From contig CAIZLM010000072.1 of the NCBI GenBank assembly GCA_903933805.1, positions 50,496 through 114,495 on the forward strand: 64,000 nt of DNA, in the 5' to 3' direction. This document shows, piece by piece, positions 36,413-45,696 of the stretch; positions within the stretch are counted from its first letter, which is position 1; every line of letters starts with the position of its first letter. The notes under the pieces are model-generated. The model worked only from the letters and a program-made list of their open reading frames with translations, was not told the DNA's origin and searched no databases. The DNA comes from an uncultured Bacteroidota bacterium. Its GTDB lineage: Bacteria > Bacteroidota > Bacteroidia > Chitinophagales > Saprospiraceae. A program made the position numbers and the translations under genes.

Positions 36413-37738
36413 TTAATACCCGTCGTTCTGCTCCAAACTTTTATTGGCCTCTAATTCCCGGGCGGGAATTGGAAACACCAGTTTATTGTCGTCCCAACTC
36501 AATCCGTCCACCGTTCCCCTCTGGCGTTTGATGTCGTGAATGCGTTGACCTTCAAAAGCAAGTTCAAGGTGACGTTCCAGGAGGATATCATCTAGTGTAA
36601 CCCCTGTTTTGGCGGGGAGGCCAGCCCTGGTATGAATCGCATTGTAATCATCATCCGCACTGTTGCCTAGTCGCGAATTGCACTCCGCACGAATGAGGTA
36701 CATTTCTGCCAAACGAATCACTGGAATGTTTTTGTACTGATCACGCCATTTTCCAGTGCGCATGGCCCCACTGCCTTCGTAAAAAAGCGCCAAACGGGCA
36801 TCGGCAGCGTCATAAAGATCAAGGTGCTTTTGTTGGATCTCAATGTCGCCATCGCGCCCGCCAAAAGCAGGAATAGAGAAAAACGTTACAAGTTCGTTGT
36901 CGCCATCCTGATCAGACACCTGCATGGAGAAAATACTTTCTGCGGTATTGTCGTCTTGGTTCCAATTGTCTGCGTATTGGGGTAATAGACTGTAATAGCC
37001 CGAATTTATGACGACATCGGCAAACTCCAGCGATTCATCATACTCGCCTCGGCTGAGGTGCATCCGCGCAATAACAGCTGCCGCCACATATTTGTTGGCG
37101 TACACATCGTGCTCTTCGGGCATCAGATCATAGGCTGCGTGCAGTTCGTCGTGCACAAATTCATACACTTCCCCCACACTTGAACGAGACACGAAACTGG
37201 CTTCGCCCACGCCTCGTGTTGGCTCGGTCACCAATGGCACCCCCGGTTGGGTATTGGCGCCACCTGGCTCATACGTTTTTCCATACAAACGCACCAATTC
37301 ATAGTAACAGACAGCACGAATAAACCGCGCCTCTCCTTCTACCCAAGCGCGATCAGCTTCATTGACAACACCAAGGGCACTCAAGACATTGTTGCAGGTG
37401 TTGATAGCCGCGTATGCCTGTGACCAGGTGTTCTCCCCGTCAAGGTTGCCGGCATCCATGGTGTGGTTGAAGATATCGCGCGGATCGTTGAAGGTGCCTA
37501 CCCAACGGATTTCACCGTCAGAACCGGCCAGTTCAGCATCGCGGAAAAGATTGCCGCCATAGATGCCTTCCTGACTGAGGTTGTCATAAGCGCCCAGCAA
37601 AACAAGTTTCACGTTGGCATCGGTATTGAGGGCAATGTTTTCACTGATGCTTTGTTGCGGCTCAATATCCAGTTTTTTATCACAGGCTACGGCCAACAAT
37701 GTCAGGCCTGAGAAGAGTAAATAGGTGATTTTTTTCAT
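36413..37738 (-). CDS. RagB/SusD family nutrient-binding lipoprotein
   Basis: A surface lipoprotein that captures a nutrient (glycan or peptide) and caps the SusC channel. It has 441 residues from ATG 37738. The lipoprotein signal is clear (KKITYLLFSGLTLLAVAC, lipobox LAVAC). The SusD pattern follows: ARFIRAVCYYELVRLYG around residue 120, tetratricopeptide-like helices, and the C-terminal IPVIRLAEMYLIRAECNSRLG with LELAFEGQRIHDIKR. It lies 93 bp downstream of susC on the same strand. No glycosidase or peptidase gene adjoins the pair, so the substrate cannot be inferred. Confidence 0.94.
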   Translation of the reverse strand: MKKITYLLFSGLTLLAVACDKKLDIEPQQSISENIALNTDANVKLVLLGAYDNLSQEGIYGGNLFRDAELAGSDGEIRWVGTFNDPRDIFNHTMDAGNLDGENTWSQAYAAINTCNNVLSALGVVNEADRAWVEGEARFIRAVCYYELVRLYGKTYEPGGANTQPGVPLVTEPTRGVGEASFVSRSSVGEVYEFVHDELHAAYDLMPEEHDVYANKYVAAAVIARMHLSRGEYDESLEFADVVINSGYYSLLPQYADNWNQDDNTAESIFSMQVSDQDGDNELVTFFSIPAFGGRDGDIEIQQKHLDLYDAADARLALFYEGSGAMRTGKWRDQYKNIPVIRLAEMYLIRAECNSRLGNSADDDYNAIHTRAGLPAKTGVTLDDILLERHLELAFEGQRIHDIKRQRGTVDGLSWDDNKLVFPIPARELEANKSLEQNDGY

Positions 37739-37831
37739 TTTTCTGGCAGAATTTGAATGTTGTTCAATATGCACAGATTGGGTCTGAAAAAAAATGTGCA
37801 GGCCCAATCGATGAGGCAGTACGTTGGAAAA

Positions 37832-40800
37832 CTAAAAACCAATCCGAATGCCACCGACAAAACTTTTTGGCTGTGGCGCGGAGTAGAAATCAATCCCATA
37901 CGTGACATTGTTGGCGATATAGTCTGCGGTTACTTCCGGATCCCAGCCATCGTATTTGGTGAATGTGAGTACGTTGGTACCTGTGGCATACAGCCGGAGA
38001 CTGTGAACGCCCGTACGGGCAAACCACTTCGCCGGCAAGTCGTAGGCTAAAGTGATGTTTTTCAGGCGCAGGTAAGCGCCGTCGGAGACATATCGGCTGC
38101 TGCGGCCAATGTCGCCATTTGAATAACCCAGACGAGCCTGTGGCACATCTGTGATATCACCGGGTTTTTGCCAACGCGCCAACTGGTCTGCCGTCTGATT
38201 GTCGAACCAGCAGGCATTGCAGGACATGAAAATATCCCCTGATCGGTGTATCTTATTGCCCTGCTGGCCCTGAAAACGAATGTCCAAAGTGAGTCCTTCC
38301 CAAGAAAACGTATTGCCAATCCCACCTATAAGCTTGGGCAGCGGAGATCCCAGCACCACATAATTTGCATCAGAAAAATCATTGGATGTAGCGTTCGGGT
38401 CGCCGCCTTCTTCGTTGATGTAGTAAAGGGCATCGCCGTTTTGTGGATCTACTCCTGCGTATTCAGCACCGTAAAAAACGCCAATAGGTTCGCCAACTTT
38501 CACGACATTGGGCTGACGGGTACCACCGTCGTCTATGATGGTTTGGCCATCGGCCAACGCCACGACTTCGTTGTGGTTGAGCGCCAGGTTGAGCGAGGTT
38601 GTCCACTTAAAATCACCCGTTAAGTTGTTGGAATTAAGCGTAAACTCCCAGCCCTTGTTGAGCAATTCACCGATATTTTTCCACTGGGTTCTGAAACCAG
38701 TCGTGGAAGGTACGGGTACTTGTTGCAAGAGGTCGTTGGTGTTTTTGATGTAATAATCAATTTCGCCGTTGATGCGGTTGTCGAACAACCCCCAATCTAT
38801 ACCAAAATCAAGTTCAGTACTTTTTTCCCAAGTAAGTTCCGGGTTTGCAATTTGTTCCGGACTGAAATTACTACTGCCGGAATAGCTCCCCGGCGCATAC
38901 AACCCAAGCGCACGGAAATTGCCAATGTCTGCATTGCCGCTTTGTCCCCATGATGCGCGTACTTTCAGGAAAGAAAGTGTGCTGTTACCCTTTAGAAATT
39001 CTTCTTCGCTTGCTACCCATCCTGCCGACACCGCGGGAAAGAAGGCGTAACGTTTGTCGGCGCCAAAACGCGACGAGCCGTCAACACGTGCCGAGGCGTT
39101 GAAAAGATATTTTCGATCGAAGTTGTAGCGTGCGCGACCAAAATACGACAAGAAGCTGTACTTGTCTTCTGCGCTGGTGCCGCCAGTGATGACCGCGGCA
39201 CTGGAGAGTGTTTTCAGTGCATCCGACGGAAATTGCTCGCCTTGTACGGAGGTGCGGTTGTTTTCACTTTGGAAATACTCCGTTCCAAAATCTAGGCCAA
39301 GGTCGTGGCGGTCAAACGTACGGTTATAACGCAACACGGCATTGGTGTTGTAATCGGTTGCACCGGCAAAGACCGATTGACCGTACCCATTCGAATCATT
39401 CCCAGTATCTGTGCGCGCACCAAAACGGGCTTCATCGCGCACATTGTACTGGTTTGCAGCCGCTTCAACGCGAAGCGCCAGGTGGCTTGTAAAACGGTAG
39501 TCACCAAAAACATTGACCAAGGTACGGTTGGTAAATACCTTTCTGGAAGCATCTTCCATATCAATCAATCCGTTGTAGTAGGTGGTGATGGGACGGTCAT
39601 ACAAAACGCCTTCCGGGTCGCGGGTCGGGGTTAAAGGCGACAAAGCCACCAGTTGCATGGGGGTAGAAAACGCGTTGTCGTCCGAAACCTGGCGGGTTTT
39701 GGTGCGCGAAACAGCCAGATTTACGCCAACTTTTAAGTTTTCAAGCGCATCGAAGTCGAGGTTGACACGGGCGCCGTCCTTGTCGAGGTTGTTGGATTTC
39801 AGAATACCATTGGTAAACCCGGAGTTGGCGCTGACAAAATAACGCATGCGCTCACTACCGCCCGACATTGTCAGGGTGGTATTCCGGAGTGAACCTTTTT
39901 GGAAGGCTTCATCCTGCCAATTGGTTTTATCCACACCTGTTTTCCAATCGTCGTTGCGGCCCGAATAACGGTAGAAACGCGATTCAACAAATGCTGACCA
40001 AGAATCAGGGTCATCGTATGCATACCCGTCAATGTCATCGGAATTCTTCGCCGCTTCCGTGAAAAGCTCTACGTATTGTTTGGCATTGAGAAACTCCCGT
40101 TTGTGGGTAGGTTGACTGAAGCCTGTTTGAAAATCCAGTTCAATGTGGCTTTTTCCTGCTTTACCAGATTTTGTGGTAATCAGTACCACGCCATTGGAGC
40201 CACGGGAACCGTAAATAGCTTTAGCAGAAGCATCTTTTAATACTTCAATGGACTCAATGTCGTTGAAATTGATGTCGGCAAGGGGGTTAAGTGCTGCCCC
40301 AAATGTGTTGCGGGCATCTTTGGCGAGTGGAATACCATCAACCACAAATAGCGGTTCAGTGCCGGCATTGATGGATCCGACGCCACGCACACGTACGCGG
40401 GCTGCAGAGCCGAGTTTGCCATTGACGCTTTCCACGCTTACCCCTGCCGCTTGGCCTTGCATGGCCTGTTCCAGCGATACAACGGGCATCCCTTTCACTT
40501 GCTCATTGCCAATTTTGGCGATATTGCCTGTGAGGGTGCTACGGATTTGCTTGCCGTAACCAATCACCACGACTTCGTCTATCAGTCGCTGGTCTTCCAA
40601 CATCACGATTTTGAGTGCCGTGTTGTTGCCAACAGCCACTTCCTGGGCGGCGTATCCGGTGTACGCGACGGAAAGAATGGCATTGTTGTCGGTTACCAAA
40701 ACGCTGAACTGACCGTTCACATCGGTGACGGTTCCGTTTCGGGTGTTTTTAACCGCCACGGAAGCACCAATCAGCGGGTCCCCAGCGGCATCGGTGACTT

Positions 40801-40879
40801 TACCAGTCACTGTTCGCTGCGCATACGCGCCCGCGAAAAACAGGAGGCAAAGCAATACAGTTGTACACAATTGCTTCAT
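37832..40879 (-). CDS. SusC/RagA family TonB-linked outer-membrane protein
   Basis: A 1015-residue TonB-dependent importer. A signal peptide (LLCLLFFAGAYA) precedes a carboxypeptidase-regulatory-like N-terminal extension (VTGKVTDAAGDPLIGASVAV, about residues 22-105). The TonB-box/plug region is EVVVIGYGKQIRSTLTGNI with plug motif SINAGTEPLFVVDGIP, and the SusC signature is YGSRGSNGVVLITTKSG. A 22-strand-type barrel ends in GIRIGF. It forms a pair with the SusD gene downstream. A candidate promoter lies about 100-130 bp upstream. Confidence 0.95.
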   Translation of the reverse strand: MKQLCTTVLLCLLFFAGAYAQRTVTGKVTDAAGDPLIGASVAVKNTRNGTVTDVNGQFSVLVTDNNAILSVAYTGYAAQEVAVGNNTALKIVMLEDQRLIDEVVVIGYGKQIRSTLTGNIAKIGNEQVKGMPVVSLEQAMQGQAAGVSVESVNGKLGSAARVRVRGVGSINAGTEPLFVVDGIPLAKDARNTFGAALNPLADINFNDIESIEVLKDASAKAIYGSRGSNGVVLITTKSGKAGKSHIELDFQTGFSQPTHKREFLNAKQYVELFTEAAKNSDDIDGYAYDDPDSWSAFVESRFYRYSGRNDDWKTGVDKTNWQDEAFQKGSLRNTTLTMSGGSERMRYFVSANSGFTNGILKSNNLDKDGARVNLDFDALENLKVGVNLAVSRTKTRQVSDDNAFSTPMQLVALSPLTPTRDPEGVLYDRPITTYYNGLIDMEDASRKVFTNRTLVNVFGDYRFTSHLALRVEAAANQYNVRDEARFGARTDTGNDSNGYGQSVFAGATDYNTNAVLRYNRTFDRHDLGLDFGTEYFQSENNRTSVQGEQFPSDALKTLSSAAVITGGTSAEDKYSFLSYFGRARYNFDRKYLFNASARVDGSSRFGADKRYAFFPAVSAGWVASEEEFLKGNSTLSFLKVRASWGQSGNADIGNFRALGLYAPGSYSGSSNFSPEQIANPELTWEKSTELDFGIDWGLFDNRINGEIDYYIKNTNDLLQQVPVPSTTGFRTQWKNIGELLNKGWEFTLNSNNLTGDFKWTTSLNLALNHNEVVALADGQTIIDDGGTRQPNVVKVGEPIGVFYGAEYAGVDPQNGDALYYINEEGGDPNATSNDFSDANYVVLGSPLPKLIGGIGNTFSWEGLTLDIRFQGQQGNKIHRSGDIFMSCNACWFDNQTADQLARWQKPGDITDVPQARLGYSNGDIGRSSRYVSDGAYLRLKNITLAYDLPAKWFARTGVHSLRLYATGTNVLTFTKYDGWDPEVTADYIANNVTYGIDFYSAPQPKSFVGGIRIGF

Positions 40880-40977
40880 AATAAAAATAAATTAGATGAT
40901 ATGTTACGCCCACAGAACGCTTCCATGTCGAAAATAATCCGAGCGGAAAAGCCCATTCAAGCAATCAATTATTGCGG

Positions 40978-41010
40978 CTAAAGTAATAAGATCCACCAAT
41001 CATTTGCAAA
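40978..41010 (-). promoter_or_regulatory. Candidate promoter for susC/susD
   Basis: On the minus strand: TTTG (41010-41007), 21-bp spacer, TACTTTAG (40985-40978), one mismatch from TAnnTTTG. It sits about 100 bp upstream of the susC start. Confidence 0.4.
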
Positions 41011-41014
41011 AAAA

Positions 41015-42229
41015 TTATTGTAGCGCACTTTCGCCTGCGCTGGCAAGGGCTTGCCCGGCGAGGTAGCCACCGGTCCAGGCTGCCTGAAAATTAAATCCGC
41101 CGGTGATGGCGTCTATATCAAGTACTTCTCCGGCAAAGAATAGATTGGGGCAAATACGGCTCTCGAAAGTTTTAAAATTCACCTCTTTCAGCATTACACC
41201 GCCTGCTGTAACAAATTCCTCTTTAAACGTACTTTTCCCAGTAATTTGAAACGTTGCCCGGGCGAGTTGTGCCCCCAATTGCTGCAAATCAATTTTCCCA
41301 AGATCTGCCCAACGTTTATCCGGGGCTATGCCGGCTGCTTCCACAAGTCTTTGCCAGAGTCGGGAAGGCAGGCTGAAGGCCGGATTCGAAAAAACTGTTT
41401 TTTTACTGCTGTCCAACTTGATGGCAGCCAACAATTCGCCGACCTCAACCAGTTTTGTTTCACCCAAAAAATTAATTTCCAAGGGAAATTTATAGGACAA
41501 TTGGTGTAAATCCCGAGCCCCCCAAGCAGATATACGCAACACCGCAGGTCCACTCAACCCCCAGTGGGTTACCAGCAATGGACCATCAGCAGACAATTTG
41601 CTGCCGGGTATGCGGAGGCTCGCTGCGGGTATTGAGACCCCAGATAGTTCCCGTAGTCGGGTGTCTTTTGTATTGAAGGTAAAAAGTGACGGTACTGGCG
41701 GAACAATGGTGTGGCCCAGCCCCTGCAGCCATTCCCATACAGGTGTGTTGCTACCCGTCGCGACCATTATTTTATCAAAGGTAGCCGCGCCAATCCGCCA
41801 TTTGCCATGGATGGCGTCAATTTTTTCAACCCTGTTGCTCGTGAGTACCAGCACACCGGCGCGATGGGCGGCTCGGGTGAGACAATCCACGATGGTTTGG
41901 GAATCATCGCTTGTGGGAAACATTCTCCCGTCAGACTCCGCTTTCAGCAGCACACCCCGTTGTTCAAACCATTCCACGGTATCCCGTGGCCCAAATTGCA
42001 TAAAAGGCCCCAGCAACTCCCGACTGCCACGCGGATAGTGCTTCACAAGTTCTCGGGCATCAAAACAAGCATGGGTAACATTGCAACGGCCACCGCCACT
42101 TACCCGCACTTTTTCAAGCACGCTTTTCCCACGCTCAAAAATGGTGACTTGACAAGCAGGATTGGTTTCCGCACAAGTAATGGCCGCGAAAAAACCTGCG
42201 GCACCGCCGCCGATGATGGCAATTTTCAT
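41015..42229 (-). CDS. NAD(P)/FAD-dependent oxidoreductase, HI0933/BaiN-like
   Basis: A 404-residue flavoprotein of the HI0933/YhiN group; most members are uncharacterised, and some act in bile-acid reduction. The FAD-binding Rossmann motif starts at once (MKIAIIGGGAAGFFAAI) and continues with a KVRVSGGGRCNVTH block typical of the family. The C-terminal FAD site is LFFAGEVLDIDAITGGFNFQAAW. Its start codon falls inside the 8-bp target duplication of MITE copy G (TTTTCATA, 42223-42230): the element sits directly against the ATG, and a second copy of the same ATG remains on the far side. The protein is complete, so translation must now initiate next to the element. Confidence 0.93.
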   Translation of the reverse strand: MKIAIIGGGAAGFFAAITCAETNPACQVTIFERGKSVLEKVRVSGGGRCNVTHACFDARELVKHYPRGSRELLGPFMQFGPRDTVEWFEQRGVLLKAESDGRMFPTSDDSQTIVDCLTRAAHRAGVLVLTSNRVEKIDAIHGKWRIGAATFDKIMVATGSNTPVWEWLQGLGHTIVPPVPSLFTFNTKDTRLRELSGVSIPAASLRIPGSKLSADGPLLVTHWGLSGPAVLRISAWGARDLHQLSYKFPLEINFLGETKLVEVGELLAAIKLDSSKKTVFSNPAFSLPSRLWQRLVEAAGIAPDKRWADLGKIDLQQLGAQLARATFQITGKSTFKEEFVTAGGVMLKEVNFKTFESRICPNLFFAGEVLDIDAITGGFNFQAAWTGGYLAGQALASAGESALQ

Positions 42230-42230
42230 A

Positions 42231-42393
42231 GTAACTGGTTAACGTGGTCGCGTCTGAGACAAAAAAGAGGCCATTTTTTGCCAGACGAAGCGGATTTTTG
42301 TAGGCCGTAGCAGCGCTACGGTCAAAAAAATCTGCGAAGTAGGACGGGAAATGGGCCATTTTGGGCCAGACAGCGTGCCACCTAACCAGTTAC
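42231..42393 (+). repeat. IS66-like MITE, long form, copy G with exact 8-bp target duplication
   Basis: A 163-bp full copy, GTAACTGGTTAACG to CCTAACCAGTTAC. It is flanked by exact 8-bp direct repeats TTTTCATA at 42223-42230 and 42394-42401. The internal hairpin CCGTAGCAGCGCTACGG is present. GTAA ends plus 8-bp duplication fit IS66-family transposition. Confidence 0.95.
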
Positions 42394-42480
42394 TTTTCAT
42401 ATCAGAAGCGAATATAGGGTAAATTCCGACTTTGTTGCAAAGATCACGCAACAGCTTGAAAAGACATACAAAAGGAAAAG

Positions 42481-42510
42481 TTTATGTTTGTGGTGTGAAA
42501 CAAACATAAA
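42481..42510. promoter_or_regulatory. Symmetric divergent promoter/operator palindrome
   Basis: A perfect 10-bp inverted repeat TTTATGTTTG / CAAACATAAA with a 10-nt spacer. Each arm contains TATGTTTG, a perfect TAnnTTTG -7 box pointing outward towards one of the two divergent genes (flavoprotein leftward, dipeptide epimerase rightward). For the rightward side a TTG lies 23 bp upstream; the leftward side lacks a -33 box. It could also be a regulator binding site. MITE copies G and H flank it. Confidence 0.45.
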
Positions 42511-42544
42511 TGCTTGCACACTGCTACCCGACCACCTTATTGTT

Positions 42545-42575
42545 GTCAACACAAAGTGGTTGTGCATGAAGTGTG
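42545..42575 (-). repeat. 31-bp repeat, copy 2
   Basis: Reverse complement of 20739-20769 with one mismatch. The spacer to its TTTGATTGATTGCAA partner block is longer here. It lies between MITE copies G and H, near the divergent promoter palindrome. Confidence 0.7.
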
Positions 42576-42619
42576 TTTGCATTGATTCTAGATCAAACAC
42601 TTGCAATCAATCAAATCGT

Positions 42620-42782
42620 GTAGCTGGTTAGCGTGGTCGCGTCTGAGACAAAAAAGAGGCCATTTTTTGCCAGACTTCGCAGATTATTGTAGGCCGTAGC
42701 AGCGCTACGGTCAAAAAAATCTGCGAAGTAGGACGGAAAATGGGCCTTTTTTGGCCAGACAGCGTGCCACCTAACCAGTTAC
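42620..42782 (+). repeat. IS66-like MITE, long form, copy H
   Basis: A 163-bp full copy, GTAGCTGGTTAGCG to CCACCTAACCAGTTAC, in the same orientation as copy G. There is no target duplication (CAAATCGT and ATTATTTT). Its right end is 19 bp before the start codon of the dipeptide epimerase gene, so it lies in that gene's leader if the promoter is at 42483. Confidence 0.92.
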
Positions 42783-42801
42783 ATTATTTTAATCACAGTC
42801 T

Positions 42802-43824
42802 ATGCAATTTTCCTATCGCCCAATGCTATTGGAACTCCGCCACCCTTTTCGGCTTGCGACGGGGTCGCGAACGCATACCCAGGCCATGCTGACAACCATT
42901 CGTCTGGGCGATCATATTGGCATTGGAGAAGCCGCAATGCCGCCCTACTACGGAGAAACCCAAGAAACTGCCTCGGCATTTTTGGAAATGGCCGCCCGTT
43001 TGCTGGCTAGCCCCACCTCCCATTTGGACAATATCGACGACCTGATGCGTCAGGTGGACGCCATCGCTCCAGGCAACAACGCCGCAAAAGCTGCTGTGGA
43101 CATCGCACTACACGATTTAAGGGGTAAAATATCCGAAAAGCCCTTGTGGCAACTGCTGGGCACCAATCCCGACCAAATGCCCAAAACGAGTTTCACCTTG
43201 GGCATGGATACACCGGCCATCCTCCGGAAAAAATTATCGGAAGCGACCGGGTTTCACCTCATCAAAGTGAAACTCGGATCAGCAGATGACCGACAAATCA
43301 TTCGAACCATCCGAGAGGTCAGCGATCTGCCCATTTATGCAGACGCCAATCAGGGCTGGCACGACCGCAACGCAGCACTGGAACTCATCCACTGGTTGGC
43401 AGAGCAGCAGGTGCAACTCATAGAGCAACCAACCCCAAAAAATGACCTCGACGCGGCTGCATGGCTGACCGAGCGCTCGCCATTGCCCATCATCGCCGAT
43501 GAAAGCTTCCAGCGTCTCAGCGACCTCGACCGCGTGGCCAATTGCTTTCATGGCGTTAACATCAAACTGATGAAATGTACCGGCCTTTCAGAGGGCATAC
43601 AAATCGCTGCTGCCGCGCGGGCACGCGGACTTAAGCTCATGGTGGGTTGTATGACAGAAACATCCTGTGGCATTCTCGCCGCAGCCACCCTGGCCCCGCT
43701 GTGCGATTTTGCGGACATTGATGGGTGCTGGCTGATTCAAAACAACCCCTTTGCTCTGCCAACATTGGAGGAAGGAAGGGTAGTACTGCCCAACGAACCC
43801 GGCTTGGGGCTGTCCAATGCCTAG
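42802..43824 (+). CDS. Dipeptide epimerase (L-Ala-D/L-Glu epimerase type, enolase superfamily)
   Basis: A 340-residue enzyme of the muconate-lactonising group of the enolase superfamily, which racemises the C-terminal residue of dipeptides such as L-Ala-D-Glu from murein. Catalytic marks are the KxK pair in HLIKVKLG (about residue 155), metal ligands in IYADANQGW, QLIEQPTP and PIIADESF, and the second catalytic lysine in VNIKLMKCTG. The C-terminal MVGCMTETSCGILAAA is typical of dipeptide epimerases. The exact substrate is not certain. It is divergent from the flavoprotein gene. Confidence 0.9.
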   Translation: MQFSYRPMLLELRHPFRLATGSRTHTQAMLTTIRLGDHIGIGEAAMPPYYGETQETASAFLEMAARLLASPTSHLDNIDDLMRQVDAIAPGNNAAKAAVDIALHDLRGKISEKPLWQLLGTNPDQMPKTSFTLGMDTPAILRKKLSEATGFHLIKVKLGSADDRQIIRTIREVSDLPIYADANQGWHDRNAALELIHWLAEQQVQLIEQPTPKNDLDAAAWLTERSPLPIIADESFQRLSDLDRVANCFHGVNIKLMKCTGLSEGIQIAAAARARGLKLMVGCMTETSCGILAAATLAPLCDFADIDGCWLIQNNPFALPTLEEGRVVLPNEPGLGLSNA

Positions 43825-43888
43825 ATAACGCGCCATTTATACGGCCATTCCTGTACGCCACCCCAATTAAAAACACCCCGACAGGGCG

Positions 43889-45649
43889 CTAAAATCCGGG
43901 ATCCATGATCCGAGCCACCGGGTACAACCGGTGCGTCGGCTCGTACCACGGCGATTTGCGGTAAACCCAGTCCAATTGTTTGGAGGCATCGGCGGCAAAT
44001 TCTGGCTCCTCCGCCCGTTTTGCCTCCAATTCAGCTTTTATCAAAGGGTTTTCACGCAGAAACTGTGCCGCCAGATCTTCAAAAACATACGCGGAGAAAT
44101 ATTCCTTTTGCATGAGAATGGGCTCGAAAAAATTCCACGCGAACCAAGAATCCGGCGCCTGAGGCTCCAGTGTTTCCACCAAGTATCGGTTCGCGTTTTG
44201 GTTGGTGTAAATGACCATGTCCCCTGCGTTGAACGTACGTTTCATCGTCTTTTTTTCAAGTTCAATTTCGCTGTGGTAATAGTGCCCTTCCCAGGCATTG
44301 CGGGTCTTGAAATCACGAATGAAGTAAGTTTCCGTTTCCACAGACACCGTCCGCTCCAGTGGTTTCATTTCGACGCCATTCAGCTTTAACCGTTCAATCA
44401 CGTTTTCCCAAGCTTGGGGAATGATGTAGGCAACCGGCTTTTCTACCGTAACTGAAGGCACAAAATGGTTGTAGTATGGTATGCTTTTGGTATAAGGCTC
44501 TGATCGATCGTACCACAGCCTTGGAAGTCCGCTGACCTCGGAAGGTTTGTACTTCGCTGCATAGCCTTTAAAGTCAATGGAGTCAAACTTCAGCTGATCC
44601 ATTTGAAAATCAAGCGCAAAAGTATGCTTGTTGCGCGTGTACTCAAAAGCTGCCAAGCGGGCCTTTCCGATCGCATCACCCTGATCTGCTACAAACTGAA
44701 GCACCACCTCCATAAATGCGTAAGTGGACCAAACCCTGTCTTTAAACGGCTTGAGCATGTGCGTTTCGGGCATAAAACCGATCGTATTCCACAGGGCTGC
44801 GTAGCCGGTGGAATAGCGTCCATGGTCACAAAACCCTACAATTCCAGAGTCGGGTGTATCGCCGGGCGTATCAACATACGGCGTCATTTCCCAGCCTTTG
44901 GCAGCCATGTTCCCATACAATGCAGGCAACATGGTTTCTTCCAGAAACTGGCCAAGAGGCGCTTCCAATTTGTTGTGCTGCGTCGCAATAAGGGTCATGA
45001 CATATTGATAATCAGCGCCGTTGCTCGTGTGATTGTCCACGAAAATATCCGGACTCCATGTCTGGAATATCTGATTGAACGTGCGGGCATTGCGCGAATC
45101 GCACTTCACAAAGTCACGGTTGAGGTCATAATTTCGGGCGTTGCCGCGAAAGCCATAGGACTCAGGACCGTTTTGATTGGCACGGCTGAAAGCGTTGCGA
45201 TTGAGGCAGCCATCCACGTTGTACACCGGGATGACAACGATAACCATTTTTTTTAGCCATTCATCCAATGCAGGTTTCCCCAGATAATCGCGTAAAAGCA
45301 TCACCGTGGCGTCAATACCCTCTGGCTCTCCTGGATGTATCCCATTGTTTATCAGCACAATACGCCGACCAGATCGCCTAATTTTTACCGGATCAAACTC
45401 GCCGTCACCGGATAAAACAGCCACGTGCAACGGCTCTCCGCTGTCGGTACTGCCCACGGCCATGAACTGAAGAACACCCGGATTCGCGCCGGCCAACTGC
45501 TCAAAGCACTGAACGACCTCGTGATAGGTCAGTGTTTGGTTGTCGTTGTTATCAAATGGAATGTTGATGTTTGCCATTTTTGATGGTTGAGTGCGCCCAT
45601 TGGAGGCAAAGAACAGTAGTAAGGAGCCCAACAGCAGTATTTTTTGCAC
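43889..45649 (-). CDS. M14 family zinc carboxypeptidase, exported
   Basis: A 586-residue exported metallocarboxypeptidase. A signal peptide (MQKILLLGSLLLFFASNGRTQ) is followed by the M14 domain: zinc ligands in NNGIHPGEPEG (His, Glu), the RNYDLNRDFVK region with the substrate arginine, and the third ligand in FVDNHTSNG. A TGYAALWNTIGFMPETHMLKPF block carries the likely catalytic glutamate, and about 250 further residues complete the protein. Substrates would be peptides or peptidoglycan fragments in the periplasm or outside. It converges with the dipeptide epimerase gene. Confidence 0.9.
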   Translation of the reverse strand: MQKILLLGSLLLFFASNGRTQPSKMANINIPFDNNDNQTLTYHEVVQCFEQLAGANPGVLQFMAVGSTDSGEPLHVAVLSGDGEFDPVKIRRSGRRIVLINNGIHPGEPEGIDATVMLLRDYLGKPALDEWLKKMVIVVIPVYNVDGCLNRNAFSRANQNGPESYGFRGNARNYDLNRDFVKCDSRNARTFNQIFQTWSPDIFVDNHTSNGADYQYVMTLIATQHNKLEAPLGQFLEETMLPALYGNMAAKGWEMTPYVDTPGDTPDSGIVGFCDHGRYSTGYAALWNTIGFMPETHMLKPFKDRVWSTYAFMEVVLQFVADQGDAIGKARLAAFEYTRNKHTFALDFQMDQLKFDSIDFKGYAAKYKPSEVSGLPRLWYDRSEPYTKSIPYYNHFVPSVTVEKPVAYIIPQAWENVIERLKLNGVEMKPLERTVSVETETYFIRDFKTRNAWEGHYYHSEIELEKKTMKRTFNAGDMVIYTNQNANRYLVETLEPQAPDSWFAWNFFEPILMQKEYFSAYVFEDLAAQFLRENPLIKAELEAKRAEEPEFAADASKQLDWVYRKSPWYEPTHRLYPVARIMDPGF

Positions 45650-45696
45650 GACAATATTTTTAGGTGTGAATGGGTTCCTATAACCTTTGGTTTTTT

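Noticed and set aside
42239..42451. Short open frame through MITE copy G
   Set aside because: Similar frames appear in other MITE copies and reflect the repeat, not a protein. They explain several small apparent ORFs.
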